A stretch of DNA of 64,000 bases from Glycomyces xiaoerkulensis (GTDB lineage: Bacteria > Actinomycetota > Actinomycetes > Mycobacteriales > Micromonosporaceae): contig NZ_PGGV01000029.1 in NCBI RefSeq assembly GCF_002798405.1, positions 248,001 to 312,000 of the forward strand, written 5' to 3'. Of the stretch, positions 16,819 to 25,382 are shown piece after piece. Numbering within the stretch: position 1 is the stretch's first letter; the number at the start of each line of letters is the position of its first letter. Both the position numbers and the translations under genes were made by a program. Below the pieces are notes generated by a model. It had not been told where the DNA came from. It saw only the letters and a program-made list of their open reading frames with translations, and ran no database searches.

Positions 16819-17706
16819 TCAGGCCGCCGCAGCCACCCAGTGGTCGGCGCCCACGCGGGCGAGCGGCGCCGGGTCGGCTTCGCGATCGCCGTCGGGTTCG
16901 AGATCCTCGAACTCGGTGGCGGCGTCGGACCACTTGCGATGGAGCTGCGGGACCGAGGCCAGCAGGTTCCTGGAGTAAGGATGCCTGGGGTCCCCGAAGA
17001 CCTTCCCCGTGGCTCCCATCTCGACCACGGCGCCGTGCCGCATGATAATGACCCGTTCGCTGATGTAGTTCGCCAGCGAAAGGTCGTGGGTGACGAAGAG
17101 GACGCCCAGGCCGCGCTCCTTGAGGGCGCCGAGCAGGTTGAGCACGTCGATCCGGGTCGAGGCGTCCAGCATGCTGATGATCTCGTCGGCGACCAGCAAC
17201 TCGATGTCGAGCAGCAGCGCCCGCGCGATGAGCATCCGCTGGAGCTGCCCGCCGCTGAGCTGGTGCGGGTACTTCCGCAGGACCGCGCCGGGCTCCAGCC
17301 CGACCGACGTGAGCGACCGGTCGACCTTGTCCTGCCATTCGGCCCGCTTGAGCCCGGGGAAGAAGGACTCGCGCACCGCATCGAAGACCCGGTCGGCCTT
17401 GAAGATCGGGTTGTAGCTGCTGAACGGGTCCTGGAACACGCCCTGCACGCGCCGGTAGTAGGCCTTCCGGTCGGAGTGCCGGCGCGCGGTGACCTCGCGG
17501 CCGTCGAGCCGGACGGCGCCCCGCGTGGGCGGGATCAGTTGCAGGACCATCTTGCCGATGGTGCTCTTGCCGCTTCCGGACTCGCCGACGACCGAGAGCA
17601 CCTCGCCGCGGGAGACCGAGAAGCTGACGTCCCTGACCGCGGTGAGCTTCTTCGAACCGAGCGCGCCGACCCGGTAGGACTTCCAGACGTTCTGAAGTTC
17701 GAGCAT
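16819..17706 (-). CDS. Opp/Dpp-type ABC importer, ATP-binding subunit (F-like)
   Basis: A 295-residue cytoplasmic ATPase. Walker A is GESGSGKSTIGK, the signature is LSGGQLQRMLIARAL, Walker B is LLVADEI, and the switch His lies in FVTHDLSLA. The C-terminal HPYSRNLLASVP segment is characteristic of oligopeptide/dipeptide-type importers. Walker B is followed by ISMLDAST rather than the usual TSALDVS. The gene begins one base after the other ATPase's stop. In this locus the transporter probably imports manno-oligosaccharides: Opp-family importers for beta-oligosaccharides are known in thermophiles and actinobacteria, and the next genes encode a LacI regulator and, divergently, a beta-mannosidase. 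Confidence 0.88.
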   Translation of the reverse strand: MLELQNVWKSYRVGALGSKKLTAVRDVSFSVSRGEVLSVVGESGSGKSTIGKMVLQLIPPTRGAVRLDGREVTARRHSDRKAYYRRVQGVFQDPFSSYNPIFKADRVFDAVRESFFPGLKRAEWQDKVDRSLTSVGLEPGAVLRKYPHQLSGGQLQRMLIARALLLDIELLVADEIISMLDASTRIDVLNLLGALKERGLGVLFVTHDLSLANYISERVIIMRHGAVVEMGATGKVFGDPRHPYSRNLLASVPQLHRKWSDAATEFEDLEPDGDREADPAPLARVGADHWVAAAA

Positions 17707-17707
17707 G

Positions 17708-18661
17708 TCAGTCCACCACCTTCCAGCACGAGGCCGTGTGGTCGGGGGCGAGGTCGACCGCCGGCGGGTCCTCGATGCACCGATCGTGCGCCAGCTCGCA
17801 GCGGTCGCGGAAGCGGCACCCGGTGGGCGGGTTCAGCAGTTGCGGCGGCTTGCCGGGGATGCTCTTGAGCCGCCTGTCGCCGTATTCGAGTCCGACCTCG
17901 GGCAGCGCCTCGATCAGTGCCCGGGTGTAGGGGTGCCGCGGGGCGTTGATGATGGTGTCGGCCGGGCCCTTCTCGACGATCCGGCCGGCGTACATGATCA
18001 TGATCGAGTCGGCGATCTGGTAGACCAGCGACAGATCGTGGGTCACCACGACCATGCTCTTGACGAATCCCAGCTCGCGGAACCGCACCAGCGTCTCGGC
18101 GACCGCCTTCTGGTTCGACACGTCGAGCGCCGAGGTCACCTCGTCGGCGATGAGCAGGCTGGGGTCGAGCAGGGTCGACAGCACCATGACCATCCGCTGC
18201 TTCATGCCGCCGGACAACTCGATCGGGTAATTGTCGAGCACCTGCTCGGACAGCCCCACCAGCTCCAGCCGCCGCACCAGCTCCGGACGCAGCTCCCGGA
18301 AGGACTCGCCCTTGGCGCGCAGCAGGTCGGCGGTGAGCTTGCCGATCTTGCGGGTCGGGTTCATCGCGCTCATCGAGTACTGCGGGATGATCGAAACGTC
18401 CCGGTAGCGGCGCCGGTTCATGGCCTTGTCGTCTGCGATCGGCAGCTCGCCGCCGTCGAGCACGGCCCGGCCGCCCACGTGCCGCATGCGGCCGTCGAGC
18501 CGGATCAGGCTCTTGCCGAGGGTGGTCTTGCCGCAGCCGGACTCGCCGGCCAGCCCCATGATCTCACCGTCGGCGAGGCCGAACGAGACCCCGTCCAGGG
18601 CGCGCACGTCGCCCCGGAGCGTCCGGTAGTGGACGCGGAGGTCCTCCACTTCCAGTGCCAT
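17708..18661 (-). CDS. Opp/Dpp-type ABC importer, ATP-binding subunit (D-like)
   Basis: A 317-residue ATPase with Walker A GESGCGKTTLGK, signature LSGGMKQRMVMVL, Walker B LLIADEVTSALD and switch His in VVTHDLSLVYQ. The C-terminal extension has the oligopeptide/dipeptide importer motif HPYTRALIEALPEVG and a Cys cluster (CRFRDRCELAHDRC) of the type that binds an iron-sulfur cluster or zinc in some family members. The ATG at 18661 lies two bases after the stop of the permease gene. It is expected to pair with the F-like subunit as a heterodimer powering import. Confidence 0.9.
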   Translation of the reverse strand: MALEVEDLRVHYRTLRGDVRALDGVSFGLADGEIMGLAGESGCGKTTLGKSLIRLDGRMRHVGGRAVLDGGELPIADDKAMNRRRYRDVSIIPQYSMSAMNPTRKIGKLTADLLRAKGESFRELRPELVRRLELVGLSEQVLDNYPIELSGGMKQRMVMVLSTLLDPSLLIADEVTSALDVSNQKAVAETLVRFRELGFVKSMVVVTHDLSLVYQIADSIMIMYAGRIVEKGPADTIINAPRHPYTRALIEALPEVGLEYGDRRLKSIPGKPPQLLNPPTGCRFRDRCELAHDRCIEDPPAVDLAPDHTASCWKVVD

Positions 18662-18663
18662 GG

Positions 18664-19545
18664 CTACATCTCTCTCAGTTTCGGGTTGAAGACCTCGTCG
18701 AGTCCGACGTTGGTGATGTACAGCGCTCCGACGATCGCGGTGATCGCCAGGCCGGGGGGGACGAACCACCACCAGAGTCCGAGGTGGATGGCGGCCCAGG
18801 CCATCGACTGCTGCATCATGGTGCCCAGCGAGACCGCGTTGGTCGGGCCCAGGCCGATGAAGTCGAGCATCGAGGCGAACAGGATCGCGCCGCCGAACAG
18901 CAGGATCATCGACATCAGCAGGTAGGAGGCCATGTTCGGCATGACCTCGCGGACGACGATCTGCGGGGACCGCTTGCCGGTCAGCCTCGCCAGGTCCACG
19001 TAGTCGCGGTTGCGCAGGGTGAACGTCTGGGCCCGCACGGCCCTGGCCACCCACGGCCAGGAGAACAGCCCGATGATGACCCCCTGCGTGACGACCCCGC
19101 GCACCTCCATGTAGGAGCTGATGACGATCAGGACCACCAGCGCCGGCAGCACCAGGACCACGTTGGTGAGCATGTTGAGGAATTCGTCGGTCAGCCCGCC
19201 GCGGTAGCCGGCGGTGAAGCCGATGGTCAGGCCGATCACGAACGCGATGCCGCCGCCGAGGAATCCGACCAGGTAGGACGAGCGCAGCCCGTGGGCGAAC
19301 TGCACGAACACGTCCCGGCCGTGGACGGTGGTGCCGAACCAGTAGTCGGCCGAGGGCGCCTCGGACTTGGGGCCGACGTATGCGGTCGGCGACGAGGACA
19401 GGAAGAGCGGGCCGATGAGTCCGAGCAGGAGCAGGCCCAGCACGATCGACAGCCCGATGACGACCTTGGGGTTGCGCAGCGCGAAGTACAGGTGCTCGTT
19501 GCGCTTGCCGATGACGTCGGCGTTGAGGGCGGCGTCGGTGGTCAC
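18664..19545 (-). CDS. Opp/Dpp-type ABC importer, permease subunit (C-like)
   Basis: A 293-residue inner-membrane permease with a first membrane helix near residues 30-50 and five more in the BPD transport domain. The coupling-helix region includes RGGLTDEFLNMLTNVVLVLPALV and VRAQTFTLRNRDYVDLARLTG (EAA-like loop). The GTG at 19545 overlaps the DppB-like stop by four bases. It forms the translocation pore with the B-like permease. Confidence 0.9.
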   Translation of the reverse strand: MTTDAALNADVIGKRNEHLYFALRNPKVVIGLSIVLGLLLLGLIGPLFLSSSPTAYVGPKSEAPSADYWFGTTVHGRDVFVQFAHGLRSSYLVGFLGGGIAFVIGLTIGFTAGYRGGLTDEFLNMLTNVVLVLPALVVLIVISSYMEVRGVVTQGVIIGLFSWPWVARAVRAQTFTLRNRDYVDLARLTGKRSPQIVVREVMPNMASYLLMSMILLFGGAILFASMLDFIGLGPTNAVSLGTMMQQSMAWAAIHLGLWWWFVPPGLAITAIVGALYITNVGLDEVFNPKLREM

Positions 19546-20540
19546 GACTGTCCTCCTTCGAGTCCGAGGCGGGTGCGCGGGTCGACCAGGACGAAGGCGA
19601 CGTCGGCCAGGAAGTTGAACAGCAGCACGCCGATCACGATGAACAGCAGGATGCCCTGCAGCAGGAAGAAGTCCTGGTTGTTGATGGCGTTGAGCAGCAG
19701 GCTCCCCAGTCCGGGGTAGGCGAATACCACCTCGGTGACCAGGGCCCCGCCGACGACGACCCCGAGTTGGAGGGCCAGGCCGCTGATCTGCGGGAGCATG
19801 GCGTTCCGGAAGGCGTAGCGCCGCACCAGCCGCCGGGGTGCCCCGAGCGCCTGCAGGTAGTTGCTGTAGTCCGATTCGAGCTCGTAGATCACCAGGTTCC
19901 GCATGCCGATGGCCCAGCCGCCGAGGGCGACGATGAACAGCGACAGGAACGGCAGGAACCAGTGGTGGACCAGGTCGACGAAGAACGCCCAGCTCAGGTT
20001 CGGTTGCATGGACAGGCTGTAACCTCGGGCGGCGGGGAACCAGTCGAGCAGGACGCCGCCCGACCAGACCAGTAGGATCGCCAGCCACATGTAGGGGACG
20101 GCGGTGAGCAGGTAGCCCAGCGGCAGGACGCTGTTGTCGAGCCACTTGCTGCGGGCGGCCATGGCGCCCAGGCCGTTGCCGACTATCCAGCTCAGCAGGA
20201 TCGCCGGGACCAGCAGGCCGATCGTGTAGGGGAGGGCGTCGAGCACGACCGAGGAGACCGGGGACGGGAACGCGAAGACGCTCACGCCCAGGTCGCCTTG
20301 GAGCAGCGCCGTCCAGTAGTTGAGGTACTGCTGCCACAGCGGCACGTCGAAGCCGAACACGTCCTCGAAGTAGGTGCGCAGCGCCGCGGCCGATTCGGAG
20401 TTGGACACCGAGTGGCGGTTGAGCATGCGCGCCACCGGATCCCCGGGCATGAGCCGGGGGATCGCGAAGTTGATCGTCACGGCGATGAAGAAGGTGACGC
20501 CGTAGATCAGCAGTTTGCGCCGGAAATAGCGGCCCATCAA
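19542..20540 (-). CDS. Opp/Dpp-type ABC importer, permease subunit (B-like)
   Basis: A 332-residue permease with six hydrophobic helices: the N-terminal RKLLIYGVTFFIAVTINF, the PRLMPGDPVARM motif typical of the B subunit, and a C-terminal VFAYPGLGSLLLNAI segment. It starts with a double ATG at 20540. It lies 58 bp downstream of the solute-binding protein gene, across a strong hairpin that may lower its expression relative to that gene. Confidence 0.9.
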   Translation of the reverse strand: MMGRYFRRKLLIYGVTFFIAVTINFAIPRLMPGDPVARMLNRHSVSNSESAAALRTYFEDVFGFDVPLWQQYLNYWTALLQGDLGVSVFAFPSPVSSVVLDALPYTIGLLVPAILLSWIVGNGLGAMAARSKWLDNSVLPLGYLLTAVPYMWLAILLVWSGGVLLDWFPAARGYSLSMQPNLSWAFFVDLVHHWFLPFLSLFIVALGGWAIGMRNLVIYELESDYSNYLQALGAPRRLVRRYAFRNAMLPQISGLALQLGVVVGGALVTEVVFAYPGLGSLLLNAINNQDFFLLQGILLFIVIGVLLFNFLADVAFVLVDPRTRLGLEGGQS

Positions 20541-20559
20541 GACTCCTCGCGGGTCGGGC

Positions 20560-20591
20560 GGGGTCCCGCCGCCGGGAGGCGGCGGGACCCC
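20560..20591 (-). terminator. Intra-operon hairpin between binding protein and permease genes
   Basis: A perfect 14-bp stem (20560-20573 with 20578-20591) with loop GGGA begins 8 bp after the binding-protein stop and ends 20 bp before the permease start. There is no T tract, so partial termination or stabilisation of the upstream mRNA end is likely. Confidence 0.65.
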
Positions 20592-20598
20592 GGGGCGG

Positions 20599-22317
20599 CT
20601 ACTGGGCGGGTTCGAGCTCGGTGAGCATCAGGATCGATCCCATGCGCCACATCTCGTTCCAGGTGGACGGGTAGGCGTTGGGGGTGTCGGAGCCCTCGGA
20701 CGGCCAGTTGGTCCACACGGCGTTGCTGGCCTGGGCCCAGACGCCGTTGTACCAGATCGGGATGGCCGGCAGCTCCTCGAGCGAGACGCGCTGGAGCTCG
20801 GACAGGAGCTCCTCGTAGCGCGGGTCGTCGGCGGCGGTGGCGGCGAGCTCCTGGGTCAGCGCCCAGCCTTCCTCGCTCTCCCAGCGGGAGAAGTTGGCCT
20901 CGTGCTGTTCGTCCTGGACCGGCTGCTGGAACAGGTACTGGTAGTGGCTCCACGGCGAGTGGGTCATGCCGCTCCAGTTGTTGATGATCAGCTCGAAGTC
21001 GCCGGAGACGCGGGCGTCGTCGACGGCGGCGGCGTCGATGAACTCCTCGGTGACGTTGATGCCGATGTCCCGCAGATCGCTGCTGATCGAGCGGGCCGCT
21101 TCCTCCCAGTCGCTCCATCCGGCGGGGACGTTGAGGGTCATCTCGACCGGCTCCCCGTCGAGGGTCTCGACGAAGCCGTCGCCGTCGGAGTCGGTGTAGC
21201 CGGCTTCGGCGAGGATCGACTCGGCCTCGGACGGCTCGAACTGCCAGCCGAGGTCGTTGAGGACCTCCTGGTCGTAATAGCGCTCCCAGATCGGCAGCAG
21301 GCCGGTGGGACTCGCCTCGGCGACGATGCCGTCGTAGACGGTGTCGACGATCTCGCCGGGGCTGATGGCGAAGGCCATGGCCCGGCGGAACGCGGGGTCG
21401 TCGAGCGGCGCGATCGTGGTGTTGGGGATGAGCATGGCCGCGTTGGCCGGCAGCATGTACGGCGGGCCGTCGAAGTAGGTCGACAGCTCCGGGCTGCCCT
21501 CGATGAGGTCCCCGATGCCGGGCAGGAAGTTGTTCGACAGGTCGATGTCGCCCTGAGCCAGCATGTTGAGCGTGACGTCGTTGCTGGAGTTGACGATGTC
21601 GACGATGTAGGTCGGTGCGACCTCGAGGTCGAGGTGCTCGGTGGCCCACCAGTCGTCGCGTTTGACCCAGGCGATGCGGTCCTGGTCGTAGCTGTGGACC
21701 GTGTAGGGGCCCGACACCACCGGGTCCTCGTTGGCCCCGGTGAGGATCTCCTCCTCGGAGCGGTCGGAGTAGATGTGCTCGGGCACGATCTGGTTCCAGT
21801 AGAGGAAGTTGTCCCACTCCTGGTGCCGGGCGTCGGAGAAGCTGACCCGGACGGTGAGGTCGTCCACGGCCTCGACGCCGTCGACCCAGTTCCAGATGTT
21901 GGAGTACGGGACCTCGTCGACCTGGCCGAGTTCGATCGTGTACTTCACGTCGTCGGCGTCCAGTTCCTCGCCGTCGCTCCAGGTGATGCCCTCGCGGAGG
22001 GTGAGCTCGTACTCCAGCTCCCCGGTCCACTCGCCGGACTCGGCCAGCCAAGGGGTCAGTTCGACCGCGTTGGGGTCGAACAGGAAAAGAGTCTCGTATC
22101 CGAGGCCGTTGAGTCCGGTCACCTGCCCCGGGATGATCGGGTTCCAGTCGCCGGGGGGCTCCCAGGCCGATCCGGTGGTGTAGAGGGTCTCGCTGCGCGG
22201 GAACTCGTCGATCTCGCGGTCTTCGGGATCTTGGTCGTCGGCCCCGTCGTCGGTGCAGGCCGTCACCGCCAGCGCGGTGCCGGCCATGAGGGCGATGAGG
22301 TTTCGCCGTTTGGTCAT
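20599..22317 (-). CDS. Extracellular solute-binding lipoprotein, family 5 (SBP of the mannan locus)
   Basis: A 572-residue substrate-binding protein of the oligopeptide-type family (SBP_bac_5). The signal ends in a lipobox, LAVTAC, giving a lipid-anchored Cys at about residue 21. The mature domain shows LREGITWSDGEELDADDVKYT and PAFRRAMAFAISPGEIV, both hallmarks of the family. The ATG at 22317 gives a normal lipoprotein signal; a GTG six codons upstream is the alternative. It is the first gene of the importer operon, behind a TTGACA/TTCAGT promoter and a candidate operator. The many Trp residues (WNWVDG, NWSGMTHSPWSHYQYLF) would suit sugar stacking. A manno-oligosaccharide ligand is inferred; peptides cannot be excluded. 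Confidence 0.85.
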   Translation of the reverse strand: MTKRRNLIALMAGTALAVTACTDDGADDQDPEDREIDEFPRSETLYTTGSAWEPPGDWNPIIPGQVTGLNGLGYETLFLFDPNAVELTPWLAESGEWTGELEYELTLREGITWSDGEELDADDVKYTIELGQVDEVPYSNIWNWVDGVEAVDDLTVRVSFSDARHQEWDNFLYWNQIVPEHIYSDRSEEEILTGANEDPVVSGPYTVHSYDQDRIAWVKRDDWWATEHLDLEVAPTYIVDIVNSSNDVTLNMLAQGDIDLSNNFLPGIGDLIEGSPELSTYFDGPPYMLPANAAMLIPNTTIAPLDDPAFRRAMAFAISPGEIVDTVYDGIVAEASPTGLLPIWERYYDQEVLNDLGWQFEPSEAESILAEAGYTDSDGDGFVETLDGEPVEMTLNVPAGWSDWEEAARSISSDLRDIGINVTEEFIDAAAVDDARVSGDFELIINNWSGMTHSPWSHYQYLFQQPVQDEQHEANFSRWESEEGWALTQELAATAADDPRYEELLSELQRVSLEELPAIPIWYNGVWAQASNAVWTNWPSEGSDTPNAYPSTWNEMWRMGSILMLTELEPAQ

Positions 22318-22413
22318 GTTCAGCTCAACTTTCACATCGAGGGATGCTCGGACCCCGGTGCGGTGGATGCCCGTTCGCCTGTGAAGTGTGCCGGAACTGT
22401 GACGCGAGGCATC

Positions 22414-22425
22414 TTAACCGGGTCA
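22414..22425. promoter_or_regulatory. Candidate LacI operator at the importer operon
   Basis: TTAACCGGGTCA matches 10 of 12 positions of TTAACCGGTTAA. It begins 9 bp after the -10 box of the leftward promoter, where a bound repressor would block transcription. Confidence 0.6.
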
Positions 22426-22434
22426 GTAGCTGAC

Positions 22435-22463
22435 ACTGAACCATGCGAGAATTTCACTGTCAA
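22435..22463 (-). promoter_or_regulatory. Promoter of the importer operon
   Basis: On the minus strand a perfect -35 TTGACA (22458-22463) is separated by 17 bp from a -10 TTCAGT (22435-22440). The start point would fall near 22428, next to the candidate operator. Confidence 0.6.
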
Positions 22464-22623
22464 GTGGGAGCGCGGCCCCCACCGGGCCGCGGGACGGTTG
22501 AAATAACCCCTCCAGAAACGGCACGATGCAGCCTTTGTGCTGGTGAAACACAGTGCTAACGGATTCTGGATTAACCATTGTCGATATTGACTGTTGCGAT
22601 TTCGTCACGGAAAGGGCAAGGTA

Positions 22624-22652
22624 TTGACTCAGACGGGCCCGGAAGCTAGATT
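22624..22652 (+). promoter_or_regulatory. Promoter of the beta-mannosidase gene
   Basis: The -35 TTGACT (22624-22629) and -10 TAGATT (22647-22652) are separated by exactly 17 bp. The expected start near 22660 coincides with the operator-like palindrome. Confidence 0.65.
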
Positions 22653-22660
22653 CAAGTCAC

Positions 22661-22672
22661 TTATACGGTTAA
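22661..22672. promoter_or_regulatory. Candidate LacI operator at the beta-mannosidase gene
   Basis: TTATACGGTTAA matches 10 of 12 positions of TTAACCGGTTAA. It starts 8 bp after the -10 box, the same geometry as at the importer operon. Confidence 0.6.
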
Positions 22673-22816
22673 GTACCCGATCGAACGCACCCGTCCCGGC
22701 GAGGCGCCGCGAGCTCGGGTGCGGGTCGCGTCGGCGGTCGCCCCATCACCGCCCGGCGAGCTTGCACCGAGGGCACCGTCCTGTCTGGAACCAAGGTAGA
22801 AGAACTAGGAGTCTCA

Positions 22817-25249
22817 TTGAGCGCCAAGCGAACCCTCCACGAAGGCTGGACCGTCGCCGCGGTCGGCGGCGGCCGCGCGGAGGTCGGGACCGTGCCGGCG
22901 AGCGTGCCGGGCTGCGTGCACACCGATCTGATGGCGGCCGGCCTCATCGGTGATCCGTACCTGGACGACGCCGAGCGGGAGCTGTCGTGGATCGGGCGTA
23001 CCGATTGGGTCTACCGGACCTCCTTCGAACACCACTCCGGGGTGCACGACGGCGTCGACCTCGTATTCGACGGCCTCGACACCGTCGCCCGCGTCAGCCT
23101 CAACGGGCGGGTGATCGGCGAGAGCGCCAACATGCACCGCCGGTACCGCTTCGACGCGCGCGAGGCGATCCGCGAGGGCGCCAATGAGCTCGAAGTGGCC
23201 TTCACCTCCCCGTACGAGTACGCCGAGGGTCATCGCGAGCGGCTGGGCGCCAGGCCCAACGCCTACGATCCCGAGCCGGGCAACTTCATCCGCAAGGCCG
23301 CCTGCGACTTCGGCTGGGACTGGGGGCCCAATCTGGCCGGGGCCGGGATCTGGCGGCCGGTCCGGCTGGAGGAGTGGGACACCGCCCGCATCGACCAGGT
23401 GGTACCGCGGGTCGACGTCGTGGACGGGCGCGGCGTGGTCGACCTGGCGGTCCGACTGCACCGGGCCGCGGCCGCCGACCTCGAACTGGTGTGCTCAGTG
23501 GACAGTGTGGAGTGGACTGTCCGAGTGGACGCCGGGTCCGACGGCGCCGACGTCCGCATGGAGGTGGAGGACCCGCGGCTGTGGTGGCCGCGCGGCCACG
23601 GCGACCAGCCGCGCTACGACGTCTCGGTCTCGCTGCGGTCTCGCGGCGCCGAGCTCGACGCCTGGAACCGGAGCATCGGATTCCGCACCGTCGAACTCGA
23701 CACCGAACCCGACGGCGAAGGCCGGCCCTACACGCTCAAGGTCAACGGCGAGCCGATCTGGGTACGGGGCGTCAACTGGATCCCCGACGACGCCTTCCAC
23801 GCCCGCGTCGACACCGCCCGCTACGAGCGCCGCCTGACCCAGGCGGCCGAGGCGAACGTCAACTACATCCGCGTCTGGGGCGGCGGCCTCTACGAGGCCG
23901 ACGAGTTCTACGACCTTTGCGACCGGATGGGCCTGATGGTGGCCCAGGACTTCCTGTTCGCCTGCGCGGCCTACCCCGAGGAGGAGCCGTTCTGGTCCGA
24001 GGTCGAGGCCGAGGCGCGCGACAACCTCGCCCGCCTCGCCCCGCACCCGAGCCTGGTGACCTGGACCGGCAACAACGAGAACATCTGGGGCTGGCACGAC
24101 TGGGGCTGGCAGCCGGACCTGGCCGGCGGCAGGACCTGGGGCGAGGGCTACTACCTGGATCTGCTGCCCAAGCTGGTCGCCGAGGTCGACGGCACCCGCC
24201 CCTACTGGCCCGGCAGCCCCTACTCGGGCGACCCGGCCCTGCACCCCAACGACCAGGCGAACGCCTCGAGCCACATCTGGGACGTGTGGAACGAGAAGGA
24301 CTACGCCCACTACCGGGACTGGAGGCCGCGGTTCGTCGCCGAATTCGGGTACCAGGCGCCGCCGTCCTGGGCGACGGTGCGCCGCATGGTCACCGACGAG
24401 CCGCTGCAGGCGGAGACGCCGAACATGCTCTGGCACCAGAAGGCCGACGACGGCCAGGCCAAGCTCCAGCGCGGCCTGGACGCCCACCTGCCGGCCCCGC
24501 GGGACTTCGACGACTGGCTGTACTTCACCCAGGTCAACCAGGCCCGCGCGATGCGGCTGGGCATCGAGTACTTCCGCTCGCTCCAGCCGTACTGCACCGG
24601 CGCGGTGATGTGGCAGCTCAACGACTGCTGGCCGGTGACCTCTTGGGCCGCCGTCGACGGCGAGGAGCGCCGCAAACCGCTCTGGTACGCCCTGCGGGAC
24701 GCCTTCGCCGACCGGATCGTCACCTTCCAGCCCTCCGGCGGCGGCGTGAAACTGGTGGCGGTCAACGACTCCGCCGAGCCCTGGAACGAAACGATCGGCT
24801 TCTGGAAGTGCGACCGGCGGGGCCGGATCCTCGGCCGCGCCACGCTCGGTCTGGAGATCGGCGCCCGCGCCCGCGACGAGGTCGAGCTGTCCGGGGGGAG
24901 CCTCCCGGCCGACGGCGAGTTCCTGACCACCGGTGCCGAGGACTTCCCGCGGGCGCTGTGGTTCACCGCCGAGGACCGGGACATGGACTGGCCGGAGGCC
25001 CGCTTCGAGGCCGAGACCGAACCGGTCGCCGGGGGAGTGGCCGTGACCGTCACCGCCGAGACGGTGCTCCGGGACCTGTGCCTGTTCGCCGACCGCCTCG
25101 ACCCGGACGCCGTGGTGGACCGGGCCCTGGTGAACCTGATCCCCGGCGAGCGAGCGACCTTCACCGTCCACAGCGACCAGATCAAGGACTCGGCGGCATT
25201 GACTCGCGCCCTAACCGAGAAGCCGGTCCTGCGGTCGGTCAACGACTGA
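22817..25249 (+). CDS. Intracellular beta-mannosidase, GH2
   Basis: An 810-residue enzyme predicted to release mannose from the non-reducing ends of imported beta-1,4-manno-oligosaccharides. The N-terminal sugar-binding domain (about 1-190) has VPGCVHTDLMAAGLI, RTDWVYRTSF and CDFGWDWGP, typical of beta-mannosidases. After a short beta-sandwich domain comes the TIM barrel with WVRGVNWIPDDAF, the acid/base E421 in WTGNNENIWGW and the nucleophile E509 in FVAEFGYQAPPSW. The start is TTG at 22817, five bases after AGGAG; no ATG or GTG is better placed. There is no signal peptide. It is divergent from the importer and shares its operator-like element. Confidence 0.92.
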   Translation: MSAKRTLHEGWTVAAVGGGRAEVGTVPASVPGCVHTDLMAAGLIGDPYLDDAERELSWIGRTDWVYRTSFEHHSGVHDGVDLVFDGLDTVARVSLNGRVIGESANMHRRYRFDAREAIREGANELEVAFTSPYEYAEGHRERLGARPNAYDPEPGNFIRKAACDFGWDWGPNLAGAGIWRPVRLEEWDTARIDQVVPRVDVVDGRGVVDLAVRLHRAAAADLELVCSVDSVEWTVRVDAGSDGADVRMEVEDPRLWWPRGHGDQPRYDVSVSLRSRGAELDAWNRSIGFRTVELDTEPDGEGRPYTLKVNGEPIWVRGVNWIPDDAFHARVDTARYERRLTQAAEANVNYIRVWGGGLYEADEFYDLCDRMGLMVAQDFLFACAAYPEEEPFWSEVEAEARDNLARLAPHPSLVTWTGNNENIWGWHDWGWQPDLAGGRTWGEGYYLDLLPKLVAEVDGTRPYWPGSPYSGDPALHPNDQANASSHIWDVWNEKDYAHYRDWRPRFVAEFGYQAPPSWATVRRMVTDEPLQAETPNMLWHQKADDGQAKLQRGLDAHLPAPRDFDDWLYFTQVNQARAMRLGIEYFRSLQPYCTGAVMWQLNDCWPVTSWAAVDGEERRKPLWYALRDAFADRIVTFQPSGGGVKLVAVNDSAEPWNETIGFWKCDRRGRILGRATLGLEIGARARDEVELSGGSLPADGEFLTTGAEDFPRALWFTAEDRDMDWPEARFEAETEPVAGGVAVTVTAETVLRDLCLFADRLDPDAVVDRALVNLIPGERATFTVHSDQIKDSAALTRALTEKPVLRSVND

Positions 25250-25284
25250 CCCGGGGCCACCGGGCCACCACTGGATGAGGGAGC

Positions 25285-25319
25285 CGCGGGCCCCCGCCGG
25301 CCACCGGCGGGGGCCCGCG
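25285..25319. terminator. Bidirectional terminator between GH2 and CobT-like genes
   Basis: A perfect 16-bp GC stem (25285-25300 with 25304-25319) with a 3-nt loop lies between two convergent genes and can end both transcripts. Confidence 0.8.
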
Positions 25320-25382
25320 CCGCCGAGGTGATCTACCGGCCTTGAGCCCCACCCGCCGAAGTCGGTTGCGGCCCGGAGGCCC

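Larger units (their letters stand above)
22318..22816. other. 499-bp divergent promoter region of the mannan import/hydrolysis genes
   Basis: No gene is seen here. Two divergent promoters, each followed by a similar palindrome at the expected start of transcription, lie at 22414-22463 (leftward) and 22624-22672 (rightward). The middle part (22470-22600) is lower in G+C than the surroundings and holds a half-site TTAACC at 22571. Confidence 0.75.

Noticed and set aside
14668-17338. Extended fusion of GT2, LacI and ATPase genes in one frame
   Set aside because: The long minus-strand frame passes through these genes out of phase; each real gene has its own start, stop and motifs.
22571-22582. 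TTAACCATTGTC as a further LacI operator
   Set aside because: Only one half-site matches TTAACCGGTTAA, the central CG is missing, and it is not placed at a recognised promoter.
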